Shown piece after piece: positions 6,809 through 14,584 of a DNA stretch of 47,523 bases; positions within the stretch are counted from its first letter, which is position 1, and each line of letters starts with the position of its first letter. Both the position numbers and the translations under genes were made by a program. Source of the stretch: Pirellulales bacterium (GTDB lineage Bacteria; Planctomycetota; Planctomycetia; Pirellulales; Thermoguttaceae); NCBI GenBank assembly GCA_013360685.1, contig JABWBD010000008.1, forward strand, positions 1 through 47,523, read 5' to 3'. The notes beneath the pieces were generated by a model. That model made no database searches. It saw only the letters and a program-made list of their open reading frames with translations, and had not been told where the DNA came from.

Positions 6809-8179
6809 ATGGGTCAGGGGATCTCTCGCCGTGAATTGTTTCGGATTCTGGGCATCTCGGGCGTGGCGGCCGGGGTGGGCGGCTCGTTGGCGAGCGAGTC
6901 GGTTTTCGCCGATCCGCCGCGGACGGAAAGCGGATTCACGGGCAGTGTAATCAAGGACCATGTGGTGCAATCCACGGCAACCTGCCCGACCGTGGTCAAC
7001 GGCGAGGTGGTCCAGCCGGCGCGCAAGCTGTCGCTGCTGGGTTCGACCGACGTGCTGGTCGTCGGCGGCGGCTCGGCCGGAGTGGCGGCCGCCATCGCCG
7101 CCAAACGCGCCGGAGCCGACGTCGTCCTGGTCGAACGCTACAACCATTTCGGCGGCCTGTGGACCGGCGGATTGGTGCTGGTCGTGATCGGCCACATGGT
7201 GAAAGGGCCGAAGCAGGTCTGCATGGGGATCGGCGAGGAGATGATGCGCCGTCTGGAGAAATTCGAAGGGGGCATCATGAATCGCGGCCCCGGGCTCAAT
7301 CCGACCGTCGACGCCGAGGCCCTCAAGTTTGTTATGGTCGACATGATCCAGGAGGCCGGGGTGAAGGTCTTCCTGCACTGCTGGGGCGTGGACGCCGTGA
7401 TGGACGGCGACTCGGTCTGCGGCGCGGTCTTCGAGAGCAAGTCCGGACGCCAGGCAATCCTGGCCAAGACCGTGATCGACGCCACCGGCGACGGCGACCT
7501 GTTCGCCGCCGCGGGAGCCGAGTTCGAGCACCGCACATACAACATCGGCCTCGTTTCGCGGGTCGGCAACCTCGACAAGCTCGACGCGGCGGCGGCCAAA
7601 CAGTCGCCCAAGCCCCGCGGACTCGGTTCGGCCACGCCCATCCCGGGCGTCAACTGGGTAAATATGCTGGGACCGGAGACGGACGGGCTCGACGTGGCCG
7701 TATTGAGCCAGCTCGAAATGAGCCATCGCCGCTTTATCTGGGAGACCGTGCAGAAGATGCGCAAGACGCCGGGCTACGAAAAAGCGTCTCTGCTGGAGAC
7801 CGGTCCGCAGCTTGGGGTGCGGATCACGCGGACGTTGGCCGGCGTGAAGACGCTCACGCGTGAGAACATCCGTCGCGGAGAGCGGTGTCCCGATGTCGTG
7901 GCCGTCGGCGGTTTCACCAAGCCCGAGGGCGAGGAGTGGCACATTCCCTACGGAGTGCTCGTGCCGAAAAAGGTCGACAACCTGCTCACGTCCGGACGAT
8001 GCATTTCCTCGGCACTGAACACCGCCGACAACATCCGCTTGATCCCCGTCTGCTTTGCGACCGGCCATGCGGCGGGCGTGGCGGCGGCAGTCGCCGTCAA
8101 AGACGGTTGCCGGCCCCGCGAGGTCGAGATCCCCAAGGTCCAGCAGATCCTGCGCCAACAAGAGGCTTACCTCGGGTAG
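6809..8179 (+). CDS. Tat-exported FAD-dependent oxidoreductase
   Basis: This is a 456-residue protein of the FAD-dependent oxidoreductase family PF12831. It starts at ATG 6809 with GGAGG 8 bases upstream. The N-terminus SRRELFRILGISGVAAG is a twin-arginine signal, so the folded, cofactor-loaded enzyme is exported. The FAD-binding Rossmann motif is DVLVVGGGSAGVAAAIAAKR at residues 81-100, followed by the ribose-binding glutamate in VLVERYNHFGG. The C-terminal half has the family's SGRCISSALNTADNIR and a final GHAAGVAAAVAV helix that closes the FAD site. Planctomycetes encode many such proteins next to sulfatases and sugar oxidoreductases; the substrate cannot be read from sequence. The gene stands alone, convergent with the propeller gene at 8243. 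Confidence 0.88.
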   Translation: MGQGISRRELFRILGISGVAAGVGGSLASESVFADPPRTESGFTGSVIKDHVVQSTATCPTVVNGEVVQPARKLSLLGSTDVLVVGGGSAGVAAAIAAKRAGADVVLVERYNHFGGLWTGGLVLVVIGHMVKGPKQVCMGIGEEMMRRLEKFEGGIMNRGPGLNPTVDAEALKFVMVDMIQEAGVKVFLHCWGVDAVMDGDSVCGAVFESKSGRQAILAKTVIDATGDGDLFAAAGAEFEHRTYNIGLVSRVGNLDKLDAAAAKQSPKPRGLGSATPIPGVNWVNMLGPETDGLDVAVLSQLEMSHRRFIWETVQKMRKTPGYEKASLLETGPQLGVRITRTLAGVKTLTRENIRRGERCPDVVAVGGFTKPEGEEWHIPYGVLVPKKVDNLLTSGRCISSALNTADNIRLIPVCFATGHAAGVAAAVAVKDGCRPREVEIPKVQQILRQQEAYLG

Positions 8180-8242
8180 AGGGGGTGGGGAACCGACGTC
8201 GGCGACCAGGCCGCGGGCCTCATGAGGTCATCGCCGCGACCG

Positions 8243-9517
8243 TCAGCGTTTGGGTTGCGGGCCGACGGCCATCACGTGCGACACCGTGCGCAAGTACATC
8301 ACCCCGCCGGCGACGGCTGGAGTGCTGCTGCTGCGTTCCTCAAGGTTGATGCGTGCCAACAACTCGTACTTGTCGGCGGCAGCCAGGACGACCAGTTCGC
8401 CGTCGCGAGAGATACAGTACAGCCGATCGTCCACCCGCACCGGCGAACCGAAGTAGTTCCCGCCCACGCGTTTCTGCCACCGCTCGGCTCCCGTGGCCGC
8501 GTCGATGCACTTCATCACGCCCTGGTCGCCAAAGAGGAACACCAAGCCGTCCTTGGCCACGGGGGTCGGCACGTAGGGGACCGGCTTGGGGACGTCGTAG
8601 ACCACTTCCGCCTTGGCGCCCCGAGCCGGATCCCCGGGCCGGACGGCGACAAACGGTTTGCCGGTCCCGCCTCCGCCACAACCGGCGAAGACCATTCCTT
8701 CCGCGATCAAGGGGGAGCCCACCGCGCGATAGGTAAACACGGGCAGTTCCCACAGCGGCCTGCCGGTCTGCGGATCCAGGCCGCTGACCCCGTGGGCCCA
8801 GCTCGTGACGATCAATTGCGGCGGGCTGCCGGGCATCTCGAACAGGCAGGGGGTCGAGTACGCGGCCTTCTCCGAACGGCGTGGAGTCTTCCAGCGTTCG
8901 GCCCCTGTGGCCGCGTCCAGGGCGACGATGCTGCTGGGACCATTCTGTTCGTTGGTCAGGACCACCAATCCGTCCACCACGATCGGCGAAGCGCCGTAGC
9001 CGTGCTCTCCGTCGAACGGGCCCAGGTCGCGCCGCCAGACCTCGCTGCCATCGGAATGCTTCAACGCCAGCGCGAGGTACTGTTCGGGGGTTGCCCAGGT
9101 CAGGTACACGCGGTCGGCGTCCAAGGCCGGCGTTGCCGAAGCGTAGCTGTTGTTGGGACTCTTCGAATGGGTCGGCATCGGGAACTCGCGCCGCCAAAGC
9201 GTCCGCCCGTCGGCCGTGTGGAGGCACGAGATGATCCTCAGACCGTCTTTTTCCACGGCCGACGTGACATACAGCCGGTCGCCCCAGATCACGGGCGAAG
9301 AGTGGCCGACGCCCGGCAACTCCACGCGCCAGAGGCAATCCTTGAGGGTCCACTCCAGAGGAAGTCCGGGAGCGTGCCCGATCCCCGTGCCATTCGGGCC
9401 GCGAAAACGGGTCCACTCCTGAGCAAGGGTCTGGTGTGCGGCAATCAGCAGGCAGGCAATCAGCAGGCAGGCAATCAGCAGTAGTACCAGGTGGTTAAGG
9501 TGTTGATTGTCTTTCAT
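8243..9517 (-). CDS. Secreted PQQ-like beta-propeller protein
   Basis: This is a 424-residue protein with the repeated propeller blades of the PQQ-binding-like family: GDRLYVTSAVEKDGLRIIS, then LDAATGAERWKTP and IDAATGAERWQKRVGG, with several W-docking motifs. It opens after the signal peptide with QEWTRFRGPNGTGIG, a sequence typical of planctomycete PQQ-like proteins. I chose ATG 9517, which has GGAGAAG about 12 bases upstream, rather than the start at 9565. The signal segment is unusual: LLIAC is repeated in tandem because of a 15-bp DNA repeat, and each copy also fits a lipobox (LIAC), so the protein may be a lipoprotein or fully secreted. Such proteins may be scaffold or electron-transfer partners; no catalytic residues are evident. 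Confidence 0.85.
   Translation of the reverse strand: MKDNQHLNHLVLLLIACLLIACLLIAAHQTLAQEWTRFRGPNGTGIGHAPGLPLEWTLKDCLWRVELPGVGHSSPVIWGDRLYVTSAVEKDGLRIISCLHTADGRTLWRREFPMPTHSKSPNNSYASATPALDADRVYLTWATPEQYLALALKHSDGSEVWRRDLGPFDGEHGYGASPIVVDGLVVLTNEQNGPSSIVALDAATGAERWKTPRRSEKAAYSTPCLFEMPGSPPQLIVTSWAHGVSGLDPQTGRPLWELPVFTYRAVGSPLIAEGMVFAGCGGGGTGKPFVAVRPGDPARGAKAEVVYDVPKPVPYVPTPVAKDGLVFLFGDQGVMKCIDAATGAERWQKRVGGNYFGSPVRVDDRLYCISRDGELVVLAAADKYELLARINLEERSSSTPAVAGGVMYLRTVSHVMAVGPQPKR
9441..9481. repeat. 15-bp tandem repeat in signal-peptide codons
   Basis: The unit GCAATCAGCAGGCAG occurs twice and is followed by a third partial copy. On the minus strand it encodes LLIAC-LLIAC-LLIA in the hydrophobic core of the propeller protein's signal peptide. 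The unit length is a multiple of three, so copy-number change by slippage would lengthen or shorten the core without a frameshift. Confidence 0.9.
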
Positions 9518-9662
9518 TCGCAATGGACTTCTCCGAGTACGGGTGGAAGACACGACACTATTCATTTATCGGCCCCAGTTGAGCAGTAAGAATCGCGTTC
9601 ATGAGGAACAGCTCCTTGGTGTGCCAAATTCCTCGGAAGAATAATTCCAACGCTCGCGAGGG

Positions 9663-10592
9663 TTATTGCGGCGGACTTGCCGATTTTTCGGTTGCACGCA
9701 TCTGGGCGAGCCTCGCTTCGATGAACGCGATCACGTGCGGCCAGCACTCCGCCCCGCAGCGGCCGTGGTCGGCACCCTCGATCACGACGTGTTGGATCGC
9801 CTTGTGGCCGACGAGCTTCATCATGGAGACGAAATAAAGATTCTCCTCCGCTCGCATGAGCATATCGACTCCCCAGCCGCCGGTGACGCACAGGACAGGC
9901 GGCGTGTCTTTGCGAACGTGATAAAGAGGCGCGAATTGGTCGATTGTCGGCCGAAATTGGCTGGGTTCGATGCCTTGCTCCTTGCGAACGGTCTGGTGGG
10001 TGATCATCTGCCCGGTGACGGGGATAAGGCCGGCGACTTGATCGGCGTCGATGTCGTGCCTGGCGAGATAGGTTTTGTCGAGGCCGACCATCGCCGTGAG
10101 ATAACCTCCGGCGGAGATGCCGGTGACAAAAATCTTCCTCGGGTCGCCGCCCACCGACTCAATGTTCTTGAACGTCCAGGCCAGGGCTGCCGCCGCATCC
10201 TCGATGTAGACCGGATGCCGGACCTCCGGATGCAGCCGATAGCCGACGCCGGCCACGGCCCAGCCGCGATTGGTCAACGCGGCCGGGATGCTCCGGCTGC
10301 CGGCTTTCAGCCCGCCGCCGTGATAGAAGACAATGGTGGGGAACCCTTGGAGTCCTTCGGGACGATAGAGATCCAGGCGGCACATCTTATCGGCGTATTC
10401 GGATGCCGGCGGATCGCTTGTGGGCAGGTAAGCGATGTCCTTGTCGAGGGCGTACTTTGTTTCGCTGGTTCCCGGTTCCGCGGCGGCGAGCGGCTCCAAG
10501 GGAAGAAACCCTGCCAGCGCGATGGCAAGCATGGCGTGGGGGCGGACGAGATAGCGTCGAGAGTTTGAGAGTCGGAGCGGGAGTCCTCGCAC
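9663..10592 (-). CDS. Secreted alpha/beta-hydrolase (carboxylesterase/lipase type)
   Basis: This is a 309-residue alpha/beta-hydrolase of the BD-FAE/esterase group. The oxyanion motif HGGG is in VFYHGGGLKAGSR, the nucleophile serine is in VTGISAGGYLTAMVG (GxSxG), and the catalytic histidine is in GADHGRCG near the C-terminus. The N-terminus has a long basic region followed by a hydrophobic stretch (MLAIALAGFLPLEPLAAAEP) ending in a signal-peptidase site, so the protein is secreted. I chose GTG 10592 because AAAGGAA lies 6 bases upstream; ATG 10532 at the hydrophobic core would leave no basic n-region. The gene is divergent from the HEAT-repeat gene at 10834 and may share its promoter region. 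The substrate is unknown; acetyl or feruloyl esters of polysaccharides are common for secreted relatives. Confidence 0.87.
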   Translation of the reverse strand: MRGLPLRLSNSRRYLVRPHAMLAIALAGFLPLEPLAAAEPGTSETKYALDKDIAYLPTSDPPASEYADKMCRLDLYRPEGLQGFPTIVFYHGGGLKAGSRSIPAALTNRGWAVAGVGYRLHPEVRHPVYIEDAAAALAWTFKNIESVGGDPRKIFVTGISAGGYLTAMVGLDKTYLARHDIDADQVAGLIPVTGQMITHQTVRKEQGIEPSQFRPTIDQFAPLYHVRKDTPPVLCVTGGWGVDMLMRAEENLYFVSMMKLVGHKAIQHVVIEGADHGRCGAECWPHVIAFIEARLAQMRATEKSASPPQ

Positions 10593-10833
10593 AGTGGTTT
10601 CCTTTTTCGATGGTGTTCGTGGAGGTTTTTTCGAGTATATCCTCACAGGCCCGCCAAACGCAAGGAAGTCTGTTGACCGCAATGACTTGCGTGCCGCGGC
10701 AGGCCCGGCTAGCGCGGGGCGCGGCCCGGTGGATGCTGCCGCTGAATGTCATTGTCCCACTGCTGGCAGTGTGTCTGGGTAGAATCCGTGCTGCTCGAAA
10801 CGTCTCACACCTGGATCCGACGGAGTTTTTCCA

Positions 10834-13215
10834 ATGCGCGATCACCGCCATGGAACGGTCCCTCTGACTCGACGCGGCTTCCTGCATCGGGGTGCAGGCG
10901 CGGTCTCTCTCGCCATGCTCCCGACTTTGGTTTTCCCCTGCTCCAGCGAGGCGGAAACGGATGGCAAACAAGACTCGGGATGGCTGTACCTGGGCAAGCC
11001 GATGAGCCACTGGGTTGCCGACCTGCACGGCAAGGCGCCCCGGGATCCCGAATTCCTCGAAATGGAACAATACTGGGTGCTCGCCAACTTCGGCCAGGCT
11101 GCGGTCCCCCACCTGATTGACGCGATGAGGGAGCCGTGGAATGTTGACGCACTGGTGCAACTGGAATTCTTGGGCAGCACGGAAACGGTTCAACAAGTGG
11201 CCCAAGCTGTCCGCCACCCCCACGAGTGGATCCGGTGCGGAGCGTTGCAGGTGCTCTTCGGCTTGCAGTTCAAGAGGTTTCTCCAACCGGAAATCACTGC
11301 CGCATTGCGCGATGCGCTCCCGATCGTTGCCGAAGCCGCGCGCGAAAGCGAACCGGCTTTGGTCAGGCAAACGGCTGAACGGTTTGTCCAGGAGTATGGC
11401 CCAATTCTCGATCCCGCCTTTCCGCTTCCTTCGCAGGATTGGGAGGCTGAAGACTCGCGCCTGCGCCGGGCAGCCGTCGAGCGAGTCGCGCGGCTCCGAT
11501 GCCGGCCAGAAGAGGTCGCCGCTCTGGTGAAAGCGAAACTTCGCGATCCGGACGCCTCGGTCCGCTGGGCGGCGGCCGGGGTATTGTCGAGCCTCGAACC
11601 GGACCACCCCGATATCGTTCCGCTGGTCATCGAAGCCGTGATTCGTCGAGAGCACGGCTCTCTGCACGCGTTTCGAGGAGTGCAGCGGATCGTTTCGGCG
11701 GCCCTGCCCGTCCTGCAGGAGGCGCTCCGAGATCCGGATCCGCGAACGCGGGCGTCCATCGTGAACGCCTTGGGCTGGAGCAAATCGCCGACCGTCCTGC
11801 CCTTCCTCATCGAGATGCAGAAAGACGAATCCGCGATGGTGCGCCGGCGGGTCATCAACAGCTTGAACCTCCTGGATGCGCCGGAAATCGTCCCATGCCT
11901 GATGCGGGCTCTGGGCGACGGCGATTGCGAGGTCCGAGAAGAAACCATACGGGTAATACGACGGCAGCGAGCCCTGAGGCGTGAAATCCTGCAAGGCTTG
12001 ATCGGCGTTCTCGATTCCGGAAGCGAGGTCGCCCGGGTTGCCGCGGCATTGACGGTCGATGCCTTGGGCCAAGAGGGCCAGGATGCCTGGCCGGCGCTCC
12101 GCGAAAATCTTGACAATTCGGACCCGCGAGTCCGCCTTGCAGCCATCCTCGTCCTGGCTCGAAACGAACCCGGTCCGGATGGAGTCGTCCCACGGACCAG
12201 CGAAAGGGACGCGTTCTCGGCTCCTCCATTCACGGAAAGCCGCTTGAAAGCGTTGTTGCGGTTCGGGCAAAGAATCGAGGCTATCGTGGCGAAGCTGACC
12301 AATGGACTCAAGCCGGTTTCTTCGCGAGCGCTATCGGCCGGGTTGGTAAAGCTGCTGGGGCCTCTTGCGGCACCCGCCCTGCCACGGCTCATTTCTCTGC
12401 TGGAGGATACGTCTCTGGCCGAGCCGGGATCGATTCAGGACGCGATCGCCAACATCGGGAGTGCGGCCGTCGGGCCGCTCGTCGAACTGTTGGAGCATAC
12501 GGACCTGCGAGTGCGGAACCGGGCGATCAAGACCCTCGGCCTCATGGGCTTTCGCGCGGCTGCGGCAGTTCCGAAGCTGGTCGAAAGGCTGGCCGGAGGG
12601 TCGCTGTCGGAACGAATCCTGGCAACCGAGGCGCTGGGGAACATTGGTCCCGCTGCGGCCTCGGCGGTTCCCGCCTTCCGAGCAGCACTCGGAAACCGGG
12701 ATCTTGCCGTTCTTCGAGAGACCATGGATGCACTCGGTAAGATGAAGAGATGGGGAGAGCCGGCCGTGGCAGCGCTTGTCCGCCTGCTCGACGCGCCATC
12801 GCTGACTGCGACCATCAAGTGGCAGGTCGTGCGGGCTTTGAGAGGTATTGGCCCGGCCGCCACAACCGCGCTTCTGGCGTGTCTGGGACATCGAGATCCC
12901 CTGGTCCGCGCCTCTGCCGCGCGGGAGTTGGGCGGAAGGGGGCCGTGGGCCCGGGACGTGGTGCCCGCTCTCATGGTTTCCCTCCAGGATCCGGATGCCG
13001 GCGTGCGGGCCTCGGCCGCGGAGAGCCTCGGCAGCATGGCGGCGGCAGCGCATTGCGCGGCCCCCGGGCTTCGCCGGCTTCTGGACGACTGGTGCGACAT
13101 TGTCCGCGAGAAGGCACAAAAGGCGATCGAGGCAGTCCAAGCCGCAAGACGCTTGCAGGCTGCGGGCGGCCCGGATAACGTAAGCACAGGTTTGACTTCG
13201 AGGAGCGATTGCTGA
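10834..13215 (+). CDS. Tat-exported HEAT-repeat protein
   Basis: This 793-residue protein consists almost wholly of HEAT/PBS-lyase-type helical repeats (patterns such as RDPDPRTRASIVNALGWSKS and LGNRDLAVLRETMDALGKM). A dozen or more repeats are visible, in two blocks, with a less regular segment around residues 450-500. The N-terminus contains LTRRGFLHRGAGAVSLAML, a twin-arginine signal, followed by a cleavage region and an FPC motif that could be a lipobox (VFPC). HEAT solenoids bind partner proteins. An exported one may organise cell-surface complexes; no enzymatic motif is present. The start ATG 10834 follows a weak purine stretch (GACGGAG about 16 bases upstream). The stop lies in a region that in another frame already encodes the next gene's phosphatase-like segment. 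Confidence 0.88.
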   Translation: MRDHRHGTVPLTRRGFLHRGAGAVSLAMLPTLVFPCSSEAETDGKQDSGWLYLGKPMSHWVADLHGKAPRDPEFLEMEQYWVLANFGQAAVPHLIDAMREPWNVDALVQLEFLGSTETVQQVAQAVRHPHEWIRCGALQVLFGLQFKRFLQPEITAALRDALPIVAEAARESEPALVRQTAERFVQEYGPILDPAFPLPSQDWEAEDSRLRRAAVERVARLRCRPEEVAALVKAKLRDPDASVRWAAAGVLSSLEPDHPDIVPLVIEAVIRREHGSLHAFRGVQRIVSAALPVLQEALRDPDPRTRASIVNALGWSKSPTVLPFLIEMQKDESAMVRRRVINSLNLLDAPEIVPCLMRALGDGDCEVREETIRVIRRQRALRREILQGLIGVLDSGSEVARVAAALTVDALGQEGQDAWPALRENLDNSDPRVRLAAILVLARNEPGPDGVVPRTSERDAFSAPPFTESRLKALLRFGQRIEAIVAKLTNGLKPVSSRALSAGLVKLLGPLAAPALPRLISLLEDTSLAEPGSIQDAIANIGSAAVGPLVELLEHTDLRVRNRAIKTLGLMGFRAAAAVPKLVERLAGGSLSERILATEALGNIGPAAASAVPAFRAALGNRDLAVLRETMDALGKMKRWGEPAVAALVRLLDAPSLTATIKWQVVRALRGIGPAATTALLACLGHRDPLVRASAARELGGRGPWARDVVPALMVSLQDPDAGVRASAAESLGSMAAAAHCAAPGLRRLLDDWCDIVREKAQKAIEAVQAARRLQAAGGPDNVSTGLTSRSDC

Positions 13216-13351
13216 AATTGACGGCCGAGTCGTCGCCATCGGCGACATCCACGGTCATGCGGAGGCGCTGGCCGCACCGATGGAACTCGTCCGGCCCGCG
13301 GCCAACGAACTCGTGGTGACCCTGGGAGATTACGTGGACCGAGGTCCGGAC
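13196..13351 (+). pseudogene. N-terminal fragment of a Ser/Thr-type metallophosphatase
   Basis: The frame is open from 13196 and reads GRVVAIGDIHGHAEAL followed by LVVTLGDYVDRGPDSK, the first two metal-binding motifs (GDxHG and GDxxDRG) of PPP-family metallophosphatases. The third motif GNHE and the later histidines are absent; after GPDSK the similarity ends abruptly and the same frame continues into the DnaE-like segment. There is no ATG upstream of 13280, so the start is unclear (GTG, TTG or ATT). This is either a decayed gene fused to its neighbour or the N-terminal part of a chimeric protein. Confidence 0.65.
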
Positions 13352-14581
13352 TCCAAGGAGGAGCCTAAGTACCCACGTGACAAGCCCGTGGCATTTTGTT
13401 CCGATGAAGAGGCAGACGTGGCAGCGAAGATGGGATTCTCGATTCTCGGGAACGGAAAGATGGAAGACGATGCGAAGATTTGTGACGAACTTCGAGAACG
13501 CTGTCTTAGCGGGATACGGCACCGTTACTCTCAAGACGAGTTCCAACAGGCGGTCCTTCGTCTGGATCGCGAATTGGCCCTGATCCGCACGTCCGGCAAG
13601 GCCGAGAACTTCCTGGTCGCCGCTACCGTTGCAGAGTTTGCCAGGAGCCGGCAGATCGGATACCGGCTGGTCGGGGCGGGCTGCGGGTCCATCGTCGCCT
13701 ACGTGCTTCGGCTGTCGGATACCGATCCGCTTCGGCATGGGCTGTTGTTTGAACGGTTCTGCGGGCCAAAGAGGCCCTGGGCGGGTCGGTTCCTGCTGCG
13801 AGTGGAGCCCGGCCGGAAAGAAGAACTTCTTGGACTGGCCGATCGCACGTTCGGGGCGGTCCTGGTGGACAGGGCGATCTTGCTGTCCGACTTGACAGTC
13901 GAAGAGATGATTCCGCAGTTGGTTGCGGCGTCCATAGGGGAGCAGCGAGGGGCCGAGGGGGACCTGGGCAAGATCCCCGTGGACGATGCCGATGCGTTCG
14001 CACTGCTATGGTCGGGCCGAACCGAGGGCATCTTTCAACTGGACAGCGACGTTCTCCGACGATGGTTCGCGCGCATCCGGCCGAAAGGCGTTGGAGACGT
14101 GGCGGCGCTTACCGCGATCCTCGCATGCGGCCCGGCGCGAAGAAACGTGCTTCGTCGGTTCATCGGCCGCAAGGAGCTCCGAGAATATCCGGAAACGGTC
14201 CGGCACGATCTACTGCAACTGCTTGGGGAATCCCGAGGGATGCTCCTGTACCAGGAGCAGGTAATGAACTTGCTCGCCTGGTTCGGAGAGATTCCGTTGG
14301 CGGACGGTTACCGGTTCGTGAAGGCTGCCGCCGGCGGAAGGCGAGAGGTAGTCGACGAATTCCGATTGCGGTTCTGTTGTCATGCAGCGAGAGACGGGAT
14401 GGAAGAGACGGCGGCCAAGGCGTTGTTCGACCGTGTCGCGGAGGCTGCCGCGTACGCACGCTGCAAGGCCCATGAGTTCGCCAATGCCGTGCTGACCTGC
14501 CGGGCGGCCTGGTTGAAGGTTCATCATCCCGCGGAGTTTGAGCGAGTCGTTCGGACGTCGATGGTCCCGGACTTGAGGTAG
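13280..14581 (+). CDS. Chimeric protein with a catalytically dead DNA polymerase III alpha-like domain
   Basis: This is a 433-residue frame. After about 26 residues of phosphatase-like sequence and a linker, residues ~65-423 match DnaE. IGYRLVGAGCGSIVAYVL then SDTDPLRHGLLFERFCGP corresponds to the GPGRGSAAGSLVAY...DPL...LFERFLNP block. IPVDDADAFALLWSGRTEG then IFQLDSD matches the IPLDD..GxTxGVFQLES block, LLYQEQVMNLL matches ILVYQEQVM, and KAHEFANAVLTCRAAWLKVH matches NKSHAAAYA..YQTAWLKAHYP. Where polymerases carry the catalytic PDxDxDF, this protein reads AGRFLLRV, so the metal-binding aspartates are gone. The PHP, beta-clamp and OB segments are missing, and about 100 residues of the palm appear deleted. 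It cannot be an active polymerase. It ends 3 bases before the WYL regulator. It may be a relic, or a conserved inactive paralogue with a regulatory role. Confidence 0.7.
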   Translation: MELVRPAANELVVTLGDYVDRGPDSKEEPKYPRDKPVAFCSDEEADVAAKMGFSILGNGKMEDDAKICDELRERCLSGIRHRYSQDEFQQAVLRLDRELALIRTSGKAENFLVAATVAEFARSRQIGYRLVGAGCGSIVAYVLRLSDTDPLRHGLLFERFCGPKRPWAGRFLLRVEPGRKEELLGLADRTFGAVLVDRAILLSDLTVEEMIPQLVAASIGEQRGAEGDLGKIPVDDADAFALLWSGRTEGIFQLDSDVLRRWFARIRPKGVGDVAALTAILACGPARRNVLRRFIGRKELREYPETVRHDLLQLLGESRGMLLYQEQVMNLLAWFGEIPLADGYRFVKAAAGGRREVVDEFRLRFCCHAARDGMEETAAKALFDRVAEAAAYARCKAHEFANAVLTCRAAWLKVHHPAEFERVVRTSMVPDLR

Positions 14582-14584
14582 GCG

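Noticed and set aside
6632-8161. Minus-strand frame of 509 codons opposite the FAD oxidoreductase gene
   Set aside because: Composition rich in His, Arg, Asp and Gly with no motif; the plus strand has a complete Tat signal and Rossmann fold.
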